Shown here piece by piece: positions 24,990 through 39,900 of a stretch of DNA of 64,000 nucleotides. A program made the translations under genes and the position numbers. Numbering within the stretch: position 1 is the stretch's first letter; each line of letters starts with the position of its first letter. Origin of the DNA: Litsea cubeba (Eukaryota > Streptophyta > Magnoliopsida > Laurales > Lauraceae); assembly GCA_012931725.1 (NCBI GenBank), contig CM022948.1, positions 112,503,930 through 112,567,929 of the forward strand, in the 5' to 3' direction. The notes under the pieces were generated by a model that had not been told where the DNA came from, did no database searches, and saw nothing but the letters and a program-made list of their open reading frames with translations.

Positions 24990-27900
24990 TTAGAGGAAAT
25001 TCCTCTGTATAGTTCCAGATGAAAATCTGGAAGACAACCCCTGTGTCATGTTCTCAGAATCAAAATTAACTTTCTGCCGCCCTGCTACCAAGTCCTTCTC
25101 TCGATCCCAAGGTTTCCATGGGTGTTGTCCTTCCCACTCTCCTTTCTCTTGTTGCTGTTTGTTCTTTTTCTTCGGACGACTGCTTGCCTCTTCCCTATGT
25201 TTTTGCACCAGAGATACTGAACGTTTTGAACGGTTGTACATGTCCACTAATTCTGCATCAGAAGAATGTTTCTTTTTGTCTTCGCCAGCTACAATTGCTG
25301 CAGCCTCATTATAAGCCTCCAAGTAACTGCAGACCAAACTAGAACTTTATAATTGCTAAAAGAGTATAAGAATGTAAGCCAGATGATGACACTGAAACCA
25401 GGATAGTACTTCATCTTTGCCTTCTGGGCTTTGTCAAGGGGGTTATCAGTCCAAACGCTAGTATCACCACGTCCTTCTCTTGAGTTCCGACTAAACGTTG
25501 TTGTCGAATGCATACTCACACCTGGCTGAGAAAGAAAAAGAAGGTATTGTCATAATAGACGCTCACTAGTTAAAATTTTGTTTTTGACACGTTGGATCTT
25601 GGATGACAGACACATCATTACAGTTGTTAGGTTGAGAACCTTCAATTTGCATGCCTTTGTTATCTGTTTTTAAATGATGATTTCATATTTACTTTCAATA
25701 TCAACTTATAATTATCTGTGTGAATTGAGTGTATTGTTTGATCTGGCCGTATGGCACCTTATGCCATGCCTCTGTCCACCAGCATGGTTACATAGATTGA
25801 TCAAATTAGGTGAAATGCTTACAATAACCATCAGAACCACTATTTGTCAACGGTTTAGGAGGACTTACTTTTCTTTCAGGTGGCAGTGTTGTCATCCACT
25901 CATCTCTTTTTTGTGGTAATTTCGTCTCTGCCAAAAGCTCATCATCCCCTGGCATGGATATACCTGCTAACACAGTTTCAAGTTAATCGAGAGGATAGAT
26001 GTCTATCCATGAGAGAGTCAAATGCTAACATTAATCATTCACTTTATATGGAACATTTCCATTAGTATTTTAATAGAATCATTTTCATTTCAGTTGGCAA
26101 TGTCACAGCCATCCTCAACCCACAGGAGGTTTTTTTTTTTTTTTATTATTATTATTATTTTACAACTTAACCCTCTTCAAGTCAATGCCAATTACTGATA
26201 AGACAGACTCAATCGATGGATCCACTTGCATTAAGTTGATCTTTTATTACCAGATAAAACTTCATGCAAGCTAAAGGAACTTTAGCAATTGTAGTAATTA
26301 TAATGTTAAAAAAATATTAATTTATTGAAGGCTGCATTTGGCACCTTGCCATTTACGGAGTTGAGTTTTTTCCTGTCCTTGCACAGGCTTTCAAGATAAA
26401 CACATAATGGCAAGGAACCAAATGCAATTTAAACTTAAACAAATTCACAGGAATGGGTTAAAAATACACTGGAATGCATGTAAAAGGTATTTAAAAAATA
26501 AATATTGAATCCATCTACTCCAGCATCTAACCTTGCAATCGTCTCCACTGTGCAGCTTCACGATGTGCTTTTAGCTCAGCCTACAGTAGAAAGGGAACAT
26601 AATATATTGGAATTAAAAAAAGAAAGTTTCCAAGCCAAAACTGACCAGCTACTTGGTAAACCTATAGAAGAATACTATATGAGACAGTTGCAGACTCTAA
26701 GTACATAACAAGAAAAAACTGATTGCTGCAAAATAGTTAAAAGTGGTTCTGATTTCTGTTAAAAATACAATGAAAATCTTCATAAAATAAAACTGCAAAA
26801 TACAAATGAAACATGGAACAAAACTCCAAGCAAACAAAAGTTGTATACTAACAAACAGAAATGTCAGAAGAATTTCATACCAGGAACTCTTCTTGCTCCT
26901 CCTTCAATCTAATTTTCTCATCAAGGACTTTTCTCTGCAAAAAATTAACAAAACTCGGTAAAAAAAAAAAAACCAATAACATATAAAGGCCTGATATAAA
27001 ATCCCTAAATAAAAAATTCAAAATGGCAAAGCAACCCATTTATAATCAAATGCAAGTGAACCAGTGGATACTTTGACACTGAAGGGAGCTTTCCCGGTGG
27101 GTATTGTGAAAAAAAGGAGGCTAAACATCTCATGCTTATGAGAGACCAAGTGGAGAGGAGATAAGGCTGGGTCATGCAGCAAGGAAGGAGAAGAATAAGC
27201 AGTGATTGTTCTCCAAGTCAAGGATTGAAATATAATTGGAACCCCACATCAAGGCTTCAAAAATCTAACTTGGTTCCACAATAAATCGTAAAGAGATTTC
27301 AAGCATTTCCACTGTGTCCTTGAAAAGAAAAGAGTACATTCGTTTATAAAGAGAACCACTAGGGCTTGAATAGATCACTTCATAAGGTTTCCCTGGCTGT
27401 AGCTCAAAGCTGGGTCTGCGACTGTGTGTTAAGAGTGCATTCGTTCAAGTACTTCGTGTAGGGGAAAAAAAAAGTTCACAAGATTAAATTTGATCTTCTT
27501 TCAAAATCGTAACTACTTGGAATTGGAAAATTCCTTTTGAATTGATCCTCTCTCTAAATCTAAGGTAATGATAAGCAAGACTTTCTACTATTGGACACTT
27601 TCTGACAAATAATATCAAGCATGATAAGATTCTACTAATCTAAGGTAGCAACAAACTGGAAAGAAAGTAAATCGCTATTGATTTACCAAGAAAAGACTAA
27701 TGGTAGATCTCTACTGGTTAATCTTCACAATAGGCCGGTTGTTCACGGGCCTCCTTTGATATGATTGGCCCATGGGCTGTTGCACTACCGACTAAGGTCC
27801 TGGAGAAAGGGTTTAAGGCTCTCTAATTAGAAAAAAGGTCCTTGAGAAAGGCCCTCTCGTGCTGCTTGCTTCTTTCTTCTAATATCAGTTTTCAAAAAAA

Positions 27901-30900
27901 AAAGAGTAGGCACTATAGTTGATAGAGATCTGAAGGAAAATGATGGCCTATAATGGTAATCTAACAATTCAAAAAAAAAAAAAAGTTAAAAGACTTTATC
28001 AGATAAAAGAATCCTAAACATTGTTCACATTTATGCAATCTAAGGAGGACTATGCAAGCATGAGAAAAAGAAATTTTGGAACTTGATCAATGAATTAGTA
28101 TAGTAAAGTAGTATATATGTATTTTTACTCAAGGGGGGCTTTAATAACCATGTTGGAAAAGAAAGGAGATGATTATTATAAAGTAGATGGAGAATATGGT
28201 CGGTTCCCCCCAAATCATAACATCTTGCATCGTTGTTTAATCTTTCATTGCTAAATATGTTAAGTTTTGGTGTTTGATATATAGCTCCATCTTTAGAATT
28301 AATAAATCCGTCCATGTAGCACATGAATAAAATCCAAATCACTCAAAATAACTATCACACTTTATTAGCTATGTGAAAATTTTCAATTAATTTAAAGTTG
28401 GGCCAATTGTCAAATTAACCATGCATATGGTTAGAATCTTTCGCGTATCAGATAAACTATGCTTACCATCCATCAAGACTTAATGTTAGGTCCATTGTCA
28501 GATTGACCATTATAAACCACTTGAATTTTTTAGTGATAAAGCACTTGAGTTTTTCTAAAAACCATGATATTCCAAAACACACACCTTGTCCGGATCTTGT
28601 AGTTCCTTAAAAGCTTTGTTTAACTGGACGAAAGCTTGTTGTGCTTGAGGATGAGAGCATTTGTCTGGGTGCACCATTAGAGATAGCTTCCAGTACCTAA
28701 AAAAATGAAAACATTGAAGAACACCAATCAAGAATATCATACCACAAATGTAACATGCACAGACCAGTGGAAATACTACAACCTCATTTCAATGGGAAAA
28801 AAATAAAAAATAAATAAATCAAAATCGTTAAGAAAATAAGCCTGGACTTTGAGTACATCTCAGGGAAATAGAAATGAGAGTTAAGATGTCATCAAATGCT
28901 AAGCACAATACCTGCTCTTTTGAACATAACTAAGTATTAATGAATACAGATAGAAACAAAAATCACAATTCATACAACAAAGCCGAACAAATGACTGTCC
29001 TTGGCCAATTGAATCAATCAACTGCAAACATAAGCCTCCTCAAAAATATTAACGGAAAGAGAATCACCTCTTTGCTGCGTTGTCTCAAATTTCTTCAACC
29101 CAATCCTAGTAGTTTCCTAGGAAAGGAGGGGGGTGGACATTCTTGGGGAGAGAAATGGACCGACTGTTGGAGAGTACTTAGAAAAGGCAAGTACATGGCC
29201 AATTTTGACAGGAAAATGGTTTTCATCCACCATCGTATAAAAATAAATCTAAGCACTTGTACTCACACGTAGATCTCCAGCCTTGGCCATTCACCCATTG
29301 GTCAAAGCCCCTTTATCAGGAATCCATTAGTAAAATGCCATCAGTGCCTAAATTTATCTTCCAAAATAAATAATAAAAAAACACAAAAAAAGTAGCACCA
29401 GGTTTTTAAAAAATGCACATAAAGAAGCACATCCTACAAAGATCAATCTCAGAGAAAGGAAGAAATCAGTGCCGCCATATTATGGTTTGAACATTTTAAA
29501 AGGCTAATGGAACCCGCTTAATTCATATAGAATCCAAGAGTTACTGTGTACTAAACAGTGGATGTTAGTGTCTACTAAACTATGGATAGACCTCCTTTAA
29601 GATTTTTTATGGGACTCATCTTTGATGAATAATAACAGTCAGATGATGTGCTTCTGGTATTGCATCACACATTGCTAATATAATCACAAAAGTATCATGT
29701 TAGAGCTTGCAGTATCTCTCCAGACTCCAGAGTCCAGAAAGCTTTTCAATGAACCACGGAAAGTGTTAGAGAAATAAAGGTCAACTTCATCATCAATTTG
29801 GAAAAATACTAATAAACTCCTCGTTGAGATTACAATGATAATACTGAAACCGCTGAACTACAAATAAAACAATGAGCCCTTGTCTAATTATGATTTGCTC
29901 TTTTTTTTTTATGTGAAATTTCAAACAGTTAATGCACCACCTTACCGTTTTTTGATGTTCTCAATAGACATCTTATGGTTCACTCCAACCACATCATAAG
30001 GGTCACCACCCTCAACCCCAACAATTCGCATGACCTGATCAATACCAATTGAACGAGTAGTCAGACATGAAAAGTGACCACAGATCATAAGCAACATATT
30101 TTTTTTCAACTAGACATATCAACAACTGGAGAGGCATCTAAGAAATGACACAAAGCATAATAGTCTACGAACATTGCAGATCTTTCACATTGATCATCAA
30201 CGCACACACGCACGCACCCCACACACACACACACACAAGTACGTACGTATAGATTATCGATGCATGATAAAAGAAAGAAACGAAATGGCTATCTGAAACA
30301 AAAGATACCATCAGAAAGAAGGGTATTCCTCGCAAAATGAAGCGGGACTGACTATAGTTGTCAATTTCATCTCAAAACAGCCATATGAATCATCATGACA
30401 GCCATACCACCATACTGAATTGAAATGCATGCCTCCTTTTCATTTTGTTAAATAACGTGTTTCCTGCAGAATGTGTGTGCTCTGAACAAAACAACCATAA
30501 CATGGCTACTTAAACCGAATCCAATTAGAAATTTACCCTTCTGTGTTTTTTTCCCCCTTATTTTCCTACATAGATTAATAGTCCCTAAAACCCTAAAAAA
30601 AGATGTGCCTTTTAGTTCGTTTTAAACCTTCCCAACCTAACAGCCTTAGATTTAATGAAGAGCTGTATTGGGTTTGGAGAGCCAATCATCTCTCTTAAAA
30701 CCCATATGCCCAAGCCGAGTTTGAAACCTTCTGAACTTCATTTATCTTCTCTGATTTGAGTTCAATTAATCTGCAAACTTCAATGTTGTGTGCGTTTTAA
30801 TAGTTGTTAATTTATTTAAGTAAACAAGACAGCTGAGATGCTCACAATCAAACAAGGGAAGCACATCTCCCCCTTCCAGAGCAAACACACACCCACTTCT

Positions 30901-33900
30901 TCATAGCAAGCTTCTCAAATGCCAACCTAGGAAACATCCTTTTCAACCCATCCAAAATTGTAATGATTCCTAGCAACTGATGCAGGCCAGACTACTGGGC
31001 CCCGATTGAAAGTATATTCCAGAAGGCCCAAAGCCCACAAGGCTTTCTAGATGATTATTATATATTTAGCAAATTTCTTTAATTGCTTTGGTTAGGTAGT
31101 TTCTAATTTCCAAGATTCTTAGAATTGAAAGTTTCCTAGTATTAGAGATTGATTACTAAAATTATATTGAGACTCTATTATATATAGGATGTAATCCCTT
31201 CCATTGGGATATACAGAAATTAATGAAAATTTGAGTTCTCTCTCATGTGTGTTTCTCTCTTGTCTTTGGTGTGAGACCAAGACATCATACCCTAAGCCGT
31301 TTGGCTTGGAGAATAGCCCGTTGGCTATCCTCCTACTCCCCTGCGCTGCTTCAATTGGTATCAGAGCAGAGATCTTTCTCCGATCGCCGAGTCAACCGCC
31401 GCCGATCCGAGGTATTCCGTCATCCAATCTTTCTATTTATTTTCGGTCCATCCATTTTCATCCTCACCAATTAGCATTATCATCCTTCACCATCATCCAT
31501 CTTCTATCATCACATCAAGCCCCATTCCCATCCAAAACAACCACTGAAGCCTCACAAGTCACATCACCGACCCCTAATCTAACCCTCTCCAAACCCACGG
31601 AACGCATATCCTCCATTCCCAAACCCATCTTCATCTTCACCATCGTTAATCCATCTTCATCAATTCATCCACCCAGTGACTAGCCGAAACCCAGAAACCC
31701 TAAAAACCCCAAATCCAATCGAACCTAAATCCCCAAGTCCCTGTACCCTAGCAGCCCAAATCCCTGTCGATCAAACTCTTCACAGACCTTCCCTCACCCA
31801 TCCTCTCTACCCAAACTCTTCACAGTTACCCATCTCTCCAAGCCAAACCCATCCCTGACCCACACCGGCGCATTCCCCATCATCTACCAGCACCACCGCA
31901 CCGCTCCCCACCGCACCACTCCCCAACCCAACTCAATCCAGGCCTCCATTACCCAAACCATAAAAAAAAAAAAAAAAAAGAGAGAGAGAGAAGAAGAAAA
32001 AGGGGTACATACCTGTGCGTCGCCGATCCTCATCGCTGCCGTCAGCAGCCGATCACCATCACCGTCTGCGCCTTCATCGCCGGCCACTTGCGTCGCCCCC
32101 CATCATCCTCCACTCCAACCGAAATCGCTGCCTGCCATCCAATCGCTGCTCGCCTGCTGCGTTGGCCACACTGCTCCAGCCAAGGGGAATTCGTCTGCGT
32201 CTTCTGCATCATCTCCAGCAGCTCCAACCTTTTTGCAACCACATCAACAAGTTTATCTCTTTGTTGGGCACGAGACACGAGGAAGAAAGGCCTCACGTGT
32301 CTGTGACAGAAACCGAGCCCATATTTTGGGTTTGATTTCGGGTCGAGCCCGGCCCACTATCAAGTAGCAAAAAAAAAAAAAAGAGTCAGCATGTCTACCC
32401 CGATCCCGACTACCCGCACCGGAGCCACATTCAGAGGTAAATTCACAGACCGCCAGCGTGATAGCTACATTATGGAATTAATGGACAGAATGGATAGGGT
32501 TGAAGAACATCTTCGCAGCACTCATCCTCCTGGTAACCAGAACAATGACAGCCCTGGACCTTCCACCAACAAAGACGGCAATAAAACACAAAGGGGAAAC
32601 ATCCGTCCGCCAGATGTGGAAAATTCTGTCAATGGTGAACCGCAGGAAACTTGTCGGCAATTTATGGAGCGCATTATGGATGAAACTGGTTATGAAGACC
32701 ATCATGGCCGACGAGATGACATCACCAAGAAGGTACGCGTTGATGTTCCTGATTTCTTTGGACGCATGGATGTGAAAGTCTTCACAGACTGGATTACAGC
32801 CCTTGAAGATTATTTTGAATGGTACAATATGGATGAAGATAAACGCGTTTCCTTTGTCAAGATGAAGATGAAGGGTGCAGCGCGTGTTTGGTGGCGGAGT
32901 ATTGATGACAGGAATATAAATTATGGGCGACGTCCTATCAATACATGGGAGGAGATGAAACAGAAACTTGAGGATAAATATCTACCGGTTGACTATATTG
33001 ATTCCCTCTATGATCAATTAGTTGACTGTAGACAAGGGACCTCCACTGTTGATGATTTCACAGAAAAGTTTCATGATCTCATGGTGCGATGCAAAGTGTC
33101 TGAAACGGATCGACAGGCTATCACACGATACAAGAAAGGACTGCGTCAAGAGATCCAAAGGGAGTTGACTACTCACACCTTTTACAGCATTGAAGAAGTT
33201 CATCGCCTCGCACTCCGCGTCGAAGATCAGTTGCGATATCCATATTCAAGGCGTTTTGGTGAACCTCTCCAAAGGAGGACCTTCGATACGAATTATCAGC
33301 GGGTTGCTTCTACACAAAACTCAGCCCGACAGCCTCCTCCACAAAATTCTAGCAGGCCAGCACTTCCTCAGAATCAAGTAAGACCTGCCAATTTTGCAAA
33401 CAAAGGGAAGAATGTTGTAAATTCTTCACGACCGAAGCAGGACATCGAGTGTTTTCGATGCAAAGGCAGAGGACACTATGCTTCTGAATGCCCAGGTTCG
33501 AAGAATCTTCACTATGTACATAATGAAGAAGATCCCTATGATTCAGAGCCTGTTGATGAAGTAATTGAAGTTGAAACACCATATGAAGAGCAAGCACCTC
33601 CGCCAGAACAAGACGATCATTCATTCTATCAAGCTGAAACAGAAGGACAAACATTATTCATTCGTCGTCTCTTTATTACAACCGAAGAGGAAGCTGAAGA
33701 TTGGAGGCGAACCACCATTTTTCGCTCTATGGCAAAATGTCGTGATAGATTGTGCAATCTCGTCATAGATGGAGGAAGCGAGATGAATGTGATCTCTCAA
33801 GAAGTGATTGAGAAGTTGAAGCTTCCAACAGAAAAACACCCAAAACCTTACAAGGTCTCTTGGGTGAATGATTCCGCAATTCCAGTAACCAAGAGGTGCC

Positions 33901-36900
33901 AGGTAACATTTCGAATTGGTGGTTATGAAGATTCTATTTGGTGTGATATTATTCCAATGAATGTCACTCATATTCTGTTGGGAAGACCTTGGCTTTTTGA
34001 TAACAAAGTCCAAAGTGATGGAGAAGCAAACACCCATACTTTTAAGTATAAAGGTCGCAAGGTTACTCTTCTTCCCCATAAGCCTCCTACTGCCCCAGCA
34101 AAGCAATCACCATCAATTCCGGCAAAACAAACCGTATCACAACCAAGTTCTCGCATCCTTTCAATGCGGAAATTTGAAGAAGAAAGTAAAGAGCAAGGAG
34201 TTGTTTATGCACTTATCCCACACGGATTCAAAGGGGTAGCAACAGTTTCTACATCACCAGATATCAAGTCTTTGTTGCATGATTTTAAAGACTTGATTCC
34301 AGCAGATCTTCCAAAAGAATTACCGCCTATGAGGAACATCCAGCATGCTATTGACCTGGTTCCTGGGTCATCACTTCCAAATTTACCTGCTTATCGCATG
34401 AGTCCGACAGAACACACAGAGTTGAGAAAGCAAGTCGAAGAGCTCCTCCAGAAGGGTTATATTCGCGAAAGCATGAGTCCTTGTGCGGTACCAGCCCTCT
34501 TGACACCCAAGAAAGATGGTTCTTGGAGAATGTGTGTCGACAGCCGAGCAATCAACAAAATTACTATCAAGTATCGGTTTCCGATACCTCGGTTGGATGA
34601 CATGCTTGATATGATGGCCGGATCTTCCGTCTTCTCCAAAATTGATCTTAGAAGTGGATATCATCAAATTCGTGTTCGCACAGGAGATGAATGGAAGACA
34701 GCTTTCAAGACTAAAGATGGGCTATACGAATGGCTAGTCATGCCGTTTGGTTTATCTAATGCTCCCAGCACTTTTATGAGAGTTATGACACAACTTCTAC
34801 GGCCTTTCCTCGGTAAATTCGTTGTTGTGTATTTTGACGACATCTTGATCTTCAGCAAGTCCAAGGATGCACATCTTGATCACCTCAGGTATGTGATGCG
34901 TGCACTTCGCAACGAGAAGTTTTATATTAATTTGAAGAAGTGTACTTTCTTAAGCTCCAAAGTTATATTCTTGGGATTTGTTGTGTCGGCCCAAGGAGTA
35001 GAAGTTGATCCAGAGAAGATCAATGCAATCATAGATTGGCCTCTTCCCAAAACTATCAATGAAGTCCGGAGTTTCCATGGGTTGGCCACCTTTTATAGGA
35101 GATTTATTCGCAATTTCAGCACCATTATGACTCCTATAACTGATTGCATGAAGAAAGGTGATTTCAATTGGACTAAAGCAGCCACTCGTGCCTTTGAACA
35201 AATCAAGCTGAAAATGACAGAAGCACCAGTTTTGAAACTTCCAGATTTTGACAAGGTCTTTGAAGTTAGTTGTGATGCTTCGCAAGTTGGAGTTGGCGGA
35301 GTCTTAAGTCAAGATGGTCACCCAGTTGCCTTCTTTAGCGAGAAATTGAATGACTCTCGCAAAAAGTATTCGCCGTATGACTTGGAATACTATGCAGTTG
35401 TACAAACTCTTCGTCATTGGCGTCACTATTTGATCGGGAAAGAATTTGTGTTGTACTCCGATCTTGAAGCTTTACAGCATCTGAACTCACAGAAGAAGAT
35501 GAGTGCAAACCGTGTCAAATGGAGTGCATATTTGTAGGAATTCACATTTGTATTGCGTCATAAGTCAGGAGCGGAAAACAAGGTCGCAGATGCCTTAAGT
35601 CGTCGTTCTCACTTGCTTACGACAATTTCCGTCACAGTTCCAGGCTTTGATGAGATTCGCAGAGAATATCCTGATGATCATGACTTTGGTCGCATCTACA
35701 AAGCTCTTCTTAATGGTGAATTTTCTGACCATCCCAAATTTTCTATCCATGATGGTTATTTGTTTCGTGGAACTCAGTTGTGTTTGCCAGCTACTTCTAT
35801 CCGCGAGTTTGTCCTCCGAGAGTTGCATGGAGGTGGATGCAGTGGACATCTAGGGCGAGATAAGACTTTGGCACTTGTCGAAGACCGCTTCTTTTGGCCC
35901 CGCCTGAAGACAGATGTTGCTCGAATTTGTGAGTTATGCAGAGTATGCCAGCTTGCAAAGGGACAAAAGAAGAACACGGGATTGTATCAGCCCCTTCCTA
36001 TTCCACATGCACCTTGGCAAGATCTAAGCATGGATTTTGTCTTGGGTTTGCCAAAGACTGCAAGAAGGGTAGATTCTATTTTTGTTGTGGTGGACAGGTT
36101 TTCTAAAATGGCCCACTTTATTCCTTGTACAACCACAGCAGATGCCAGAAAAGTTGCCACCCTTTTCTTCAAAGAGATTGTTCGTCTCCATGGCCTCCCT
36201 AAGACTATAGTGTCGGACAGAGATACTAAGTTCATGAGTTTCTTCTGGAAAACTTTATGGCATATGTTGAAGACAAAGCTCCAGTACTCCAGTGCCTATC
36301 ACCCTCAGACTGATGGTCAGACTGAGGTCGTCAATCGCAGCTTGGGTAATCTCCTTCGCTGTCTCGTCGGAGACCACATTGCTTCGTGGGATCTTATTTT
36401 ACCCACGGCGGAGTTTGCCTATAATAACTCCGTAAACAGATCAACTGGAAGATCACCATTTGAAGTTGTCACCGGTATCCAGCCGCGTCTTCCGATTGAT
36501 TTGAGTCCTTTACCAGCTGAAGCCAGGCCTAGCCAAGAAGCTGAACAATTTGCCCAGCACATGAAAGACGTCCACGATGAGGTCCGTCAACAGATTGCCA
36601 AAAGTACTGAGCGTTACAAACAGCAAGCGGACACTCGAAAGCGCCATGTTGACTTTACTGAAGGAGACATGGTCATGGTGCGAATTAAGCCAGAACGGTT
36701 CCCCACAGGCACTTACAAGAAACTCTATCCCAGAAGTGCAGGTCCGTTCAAGATTATGAAGAAAATCAGCTCAAATGCCTACGTACTCGATCTTCCGTCA
36801 GACATGAATATCAATTCTACATTCAATGTCGAAGATCTCACGATTTATCATGGCCATTATCAAGATGAATCATTTGAAGAACACGACATCAGGCTTCCCA

Positions 36901-39900
36901 TAGTTCCAACTCCTCGAGAAGAAATTGAAGATGTCTATGATGACCAGCTAGTGTCAACCAAGCTTGGCGGATATCACAAATTCTTGGTCAAGTGGAAAAG
37001 CAAACCATTTTCTGAAGCTACATGGATCACCGCCACAGATTTTCAGCGACTCAATCCGGATTTATACGAGAGGTACCAAGCTGATAACTCGCCGGAGTCG
37101 AGTTTCTCCAAGCCGGGGAGAGCTGATGCAGGCCAGACTACTGGGCCCCGATTGAAAGTATATTCCAGAAGGCCCAAAGCCCACAAGGCTTTCTAGATGA
37201 TTATTATATATTTAGCAAATTTCTTTAATTGCTTTGGTTAGGTAGTTTCTAATTTCCAAGATTCTTAGAATTGAAAGTTTCCTAGTATTAGAGATTGATT
37301 ACTAAAATTATATTGAGACTCTATTATATATAGGATGTAATCCCTTCCATTGGGATATACAGAAATTAATGAAAATTTGAGTTCTCTCTCATGTGTGTTT
37401 CTCTCTTGTCTTTGGTGTGAGACCAAGACATCATACCCTAAGCCGTTTGGCTTGGAGAATAGCCCGTTGGCTATCCTCCTACTCCCCTGCGCTGCTTCAG
37501 CAACCCTTGTTTAGTAAGGGTATCGGCCTTGCTAATCCCTCCTCTATGCAGACAATGGAAGAATAATCTTATGGAACTCTTTAAATCTTCTAGTTTATCT
37601 ACCACATCCGCCAGTATCCAAGAAGCGCTAGGCCGCTAGCTATGATTGGCCCAAGGTATCACACACATCGAATCTCCCACCTGGAAGATCTGTAGTCATT
37701 CCAATAGCCCTTTTGGTGCCCTCTTAGCATTGGCATGACCTCTGCCCTGTGCTGCAAACAAAAGAGTAACTGTTGGTGGCTAGGTGCACAAAGGGAGCAA
37801 ACAAAGTCTAACAGCCAACTGGCACAAAAAGTCGAAGTAAAATAGCACACACTACCCATTCTTTGTTCGCTCTTGCTAGAGTGCGTAGGAGCACAATGCG
37901 TTCCAGAGATGTATGGTCTGGCCAATAGGCAAAAGAGAGCCAACAAATGAAGTTCTAATATAAGTAGGCTCATATATTTATAATCCTCTCCAGACCTAAC
38001 AAGCTACAGAAGATGGTTGCCAACACAGCCTTTGACCCAGATTGCAAAAATCACTTCCATCAAAATTTAGTTTCAAGCCTCCAAGATCTGGCAGCATCAA
38101 CATGTAGATAATTACTGTAGAGATAACAATGAGTCACACGTGACTGCATAAGTCAAACTCCTGACACCAATGAGTCTTTATATATATATATATATATAAT
38201 GACACCAATGAGTCATTGATAACTTCTGACAATTGAAACCATCAATACTCCTTCAAAAGCACCTTCAAACAAATGCACAAAGAGTTATTTAAGAATTGTG
38301 TTGATTATGTGGATGTAACACACTAACACGTATAATTTAATTTTAAACTAATGAATGTATTGTCATATTGTCATGACTCAAATGACTTACCTGACAAGTA
38401 GAACTAGCATATTGCACAGTAGATTGAATACATACTAATATATATATATATAATTATATATATATATATATGAAATCTCAAGCTTTGAATAGAATACTAG
38501 ATAATTATAATCCAATGAAATTTCATCCTTTATATTCAATGAACAATGAGGAAAAAGATGAAAACATGTAAAATCTCATCAAATCTATGCAGGTATCTTC
38601 AAGCAACCACCAGCACAAACAGAAATGCTCACCAAATAGCAATAATAGATAGCCCAAAAAGTAGAACCAAAAGAAGATTGTTCCTTGTAAGTTACACAAA
38701 AAACATCATAACCCTTCTTGACTCACATAAAGGTGTGGAATAATGCCAAAGGAGAAAGAGATAGTCCTGAAATATGCCTCATGGGTTATGGCTATCTTTA
38801 TTTCTCAGAATTTCAAATGGAAGTGGATCTACCATGGGTAAATAGTGATGCATATGTTAAATATAGTTTTTCCTAGCACAAGAAAACAATATTTTATTCC
38901 AACCATTAATATTTATTTTAACGTGGGACTGGGTCCACCACAACTGAAGTGGGGACCACCATAATTGCAGAGATATGATTATAGGGAGATGTGACTGCAT
39001 ATAGCTTATATGCAGTTCAGCTTGTGGCGCCCACTTTGATGCAAGTTTATCAATGGAAGGACAGCAGGTGGAAAGGTCTCCTCATGGATAAGGGGGATCC
39101 ATAAAACAGCCCCACCAGATTATACTAGCCATTGATTTAGCAGCCTTAAAGTTTAATATTATCTTAACCATAGATTTTATGATGCAATCGTTGATATGAT
39201 CACAAGTGCCGGGGCACAATTAGGGTTCCCAGGGAACAATCACACGATGAAGACAACTCTCCAACGAAAACCCAAAAGGGAAAATTGAATAATCTCCAAA
39301 ACTGAGATTATTAATCTCTACAATGCCATATTTATAATAAAAGAGTCTTAAGCACTAGGAAAGCAATCCTAATTAATCTAGAAAACACAATAAAGTAGAA
39401 ACTAATCTTAATTATACTCTTTGCTAAAAATAAAACTAATAACAATTAGAATTTCATGGGTCCCACATATGGCCCACGAGTCCTTTTGCAATGACATGGT
39501 ATTGCTGCTGCATCATTTTATTGAGATTCAATCCAATGATGAGTGAACGTTCAGTGAGTGTAAAATTGAGCTTGATGCCAGGTCATGGGATGAAAAGAGT
39601 ATCAAAGATGTTGCATTGATGAAAGGTGGGCCCAAGTGGGTCCCACAGTGCTGGACTGCATTTGCAGTTGCTCGTAGAACATTTTCCATGATTACAGCGT
39701 ATATGATACATGTAAAGTCCTTAGGATTAGGATAAGACCCAAATTAGTGGAAATCCTCTCAGGAAGCTGGACATGCTGTTAATTGCTGTAGTTTTCTACG
39801 TCTGTTGTGTTCTGTTTATGTTAGCTGTAATTTGTTTCTGAAACCTTTGCTGTATTTCTTTTGTTCTGTTTAATACATCACCCGTTCTTATTGGCAAAAT

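Larger units (their letters stand above)
30978..37499 (+). mobile_element. Ty3/gypsy chromovirus LTR retrotransposon, full length
   Basis: A 6,522-bp element with two 376-bp LTRs, both starting TGATG and ending TTCA, a 5-bp target duplication (GCAAC), a primer-binding site, a gag-pol frame, and a purine-rich tract. Domain order is gag with zinc knuckle, protease, reverse transcriptase, RNase H, integrase, chromodomain. Integrase after RNase H places it in Ty3/gypsy, and the GPF module plus chromodomain in the chromoviruses. The short LTRs resemble small clades such as Reina or Galadriel, but the clade is not assigned. The LTRs look identical base for base, so the insertion is young. The frame is interrupted once by TAG at 35535-35537. 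It sits antisense in intron 4 of the J-protein gene and splits an older LINE remnant. Confidence 0.95.

Noticed and set aside
31204..31683. 159-codon proline/serine-rich open frame in the chromovirus 5' LTR and leader
   Set aside because: It starts inside the LTR, has no recognisable domain, and follows from C-rich low-complexity sequence; leaders of such elements are non-coding.
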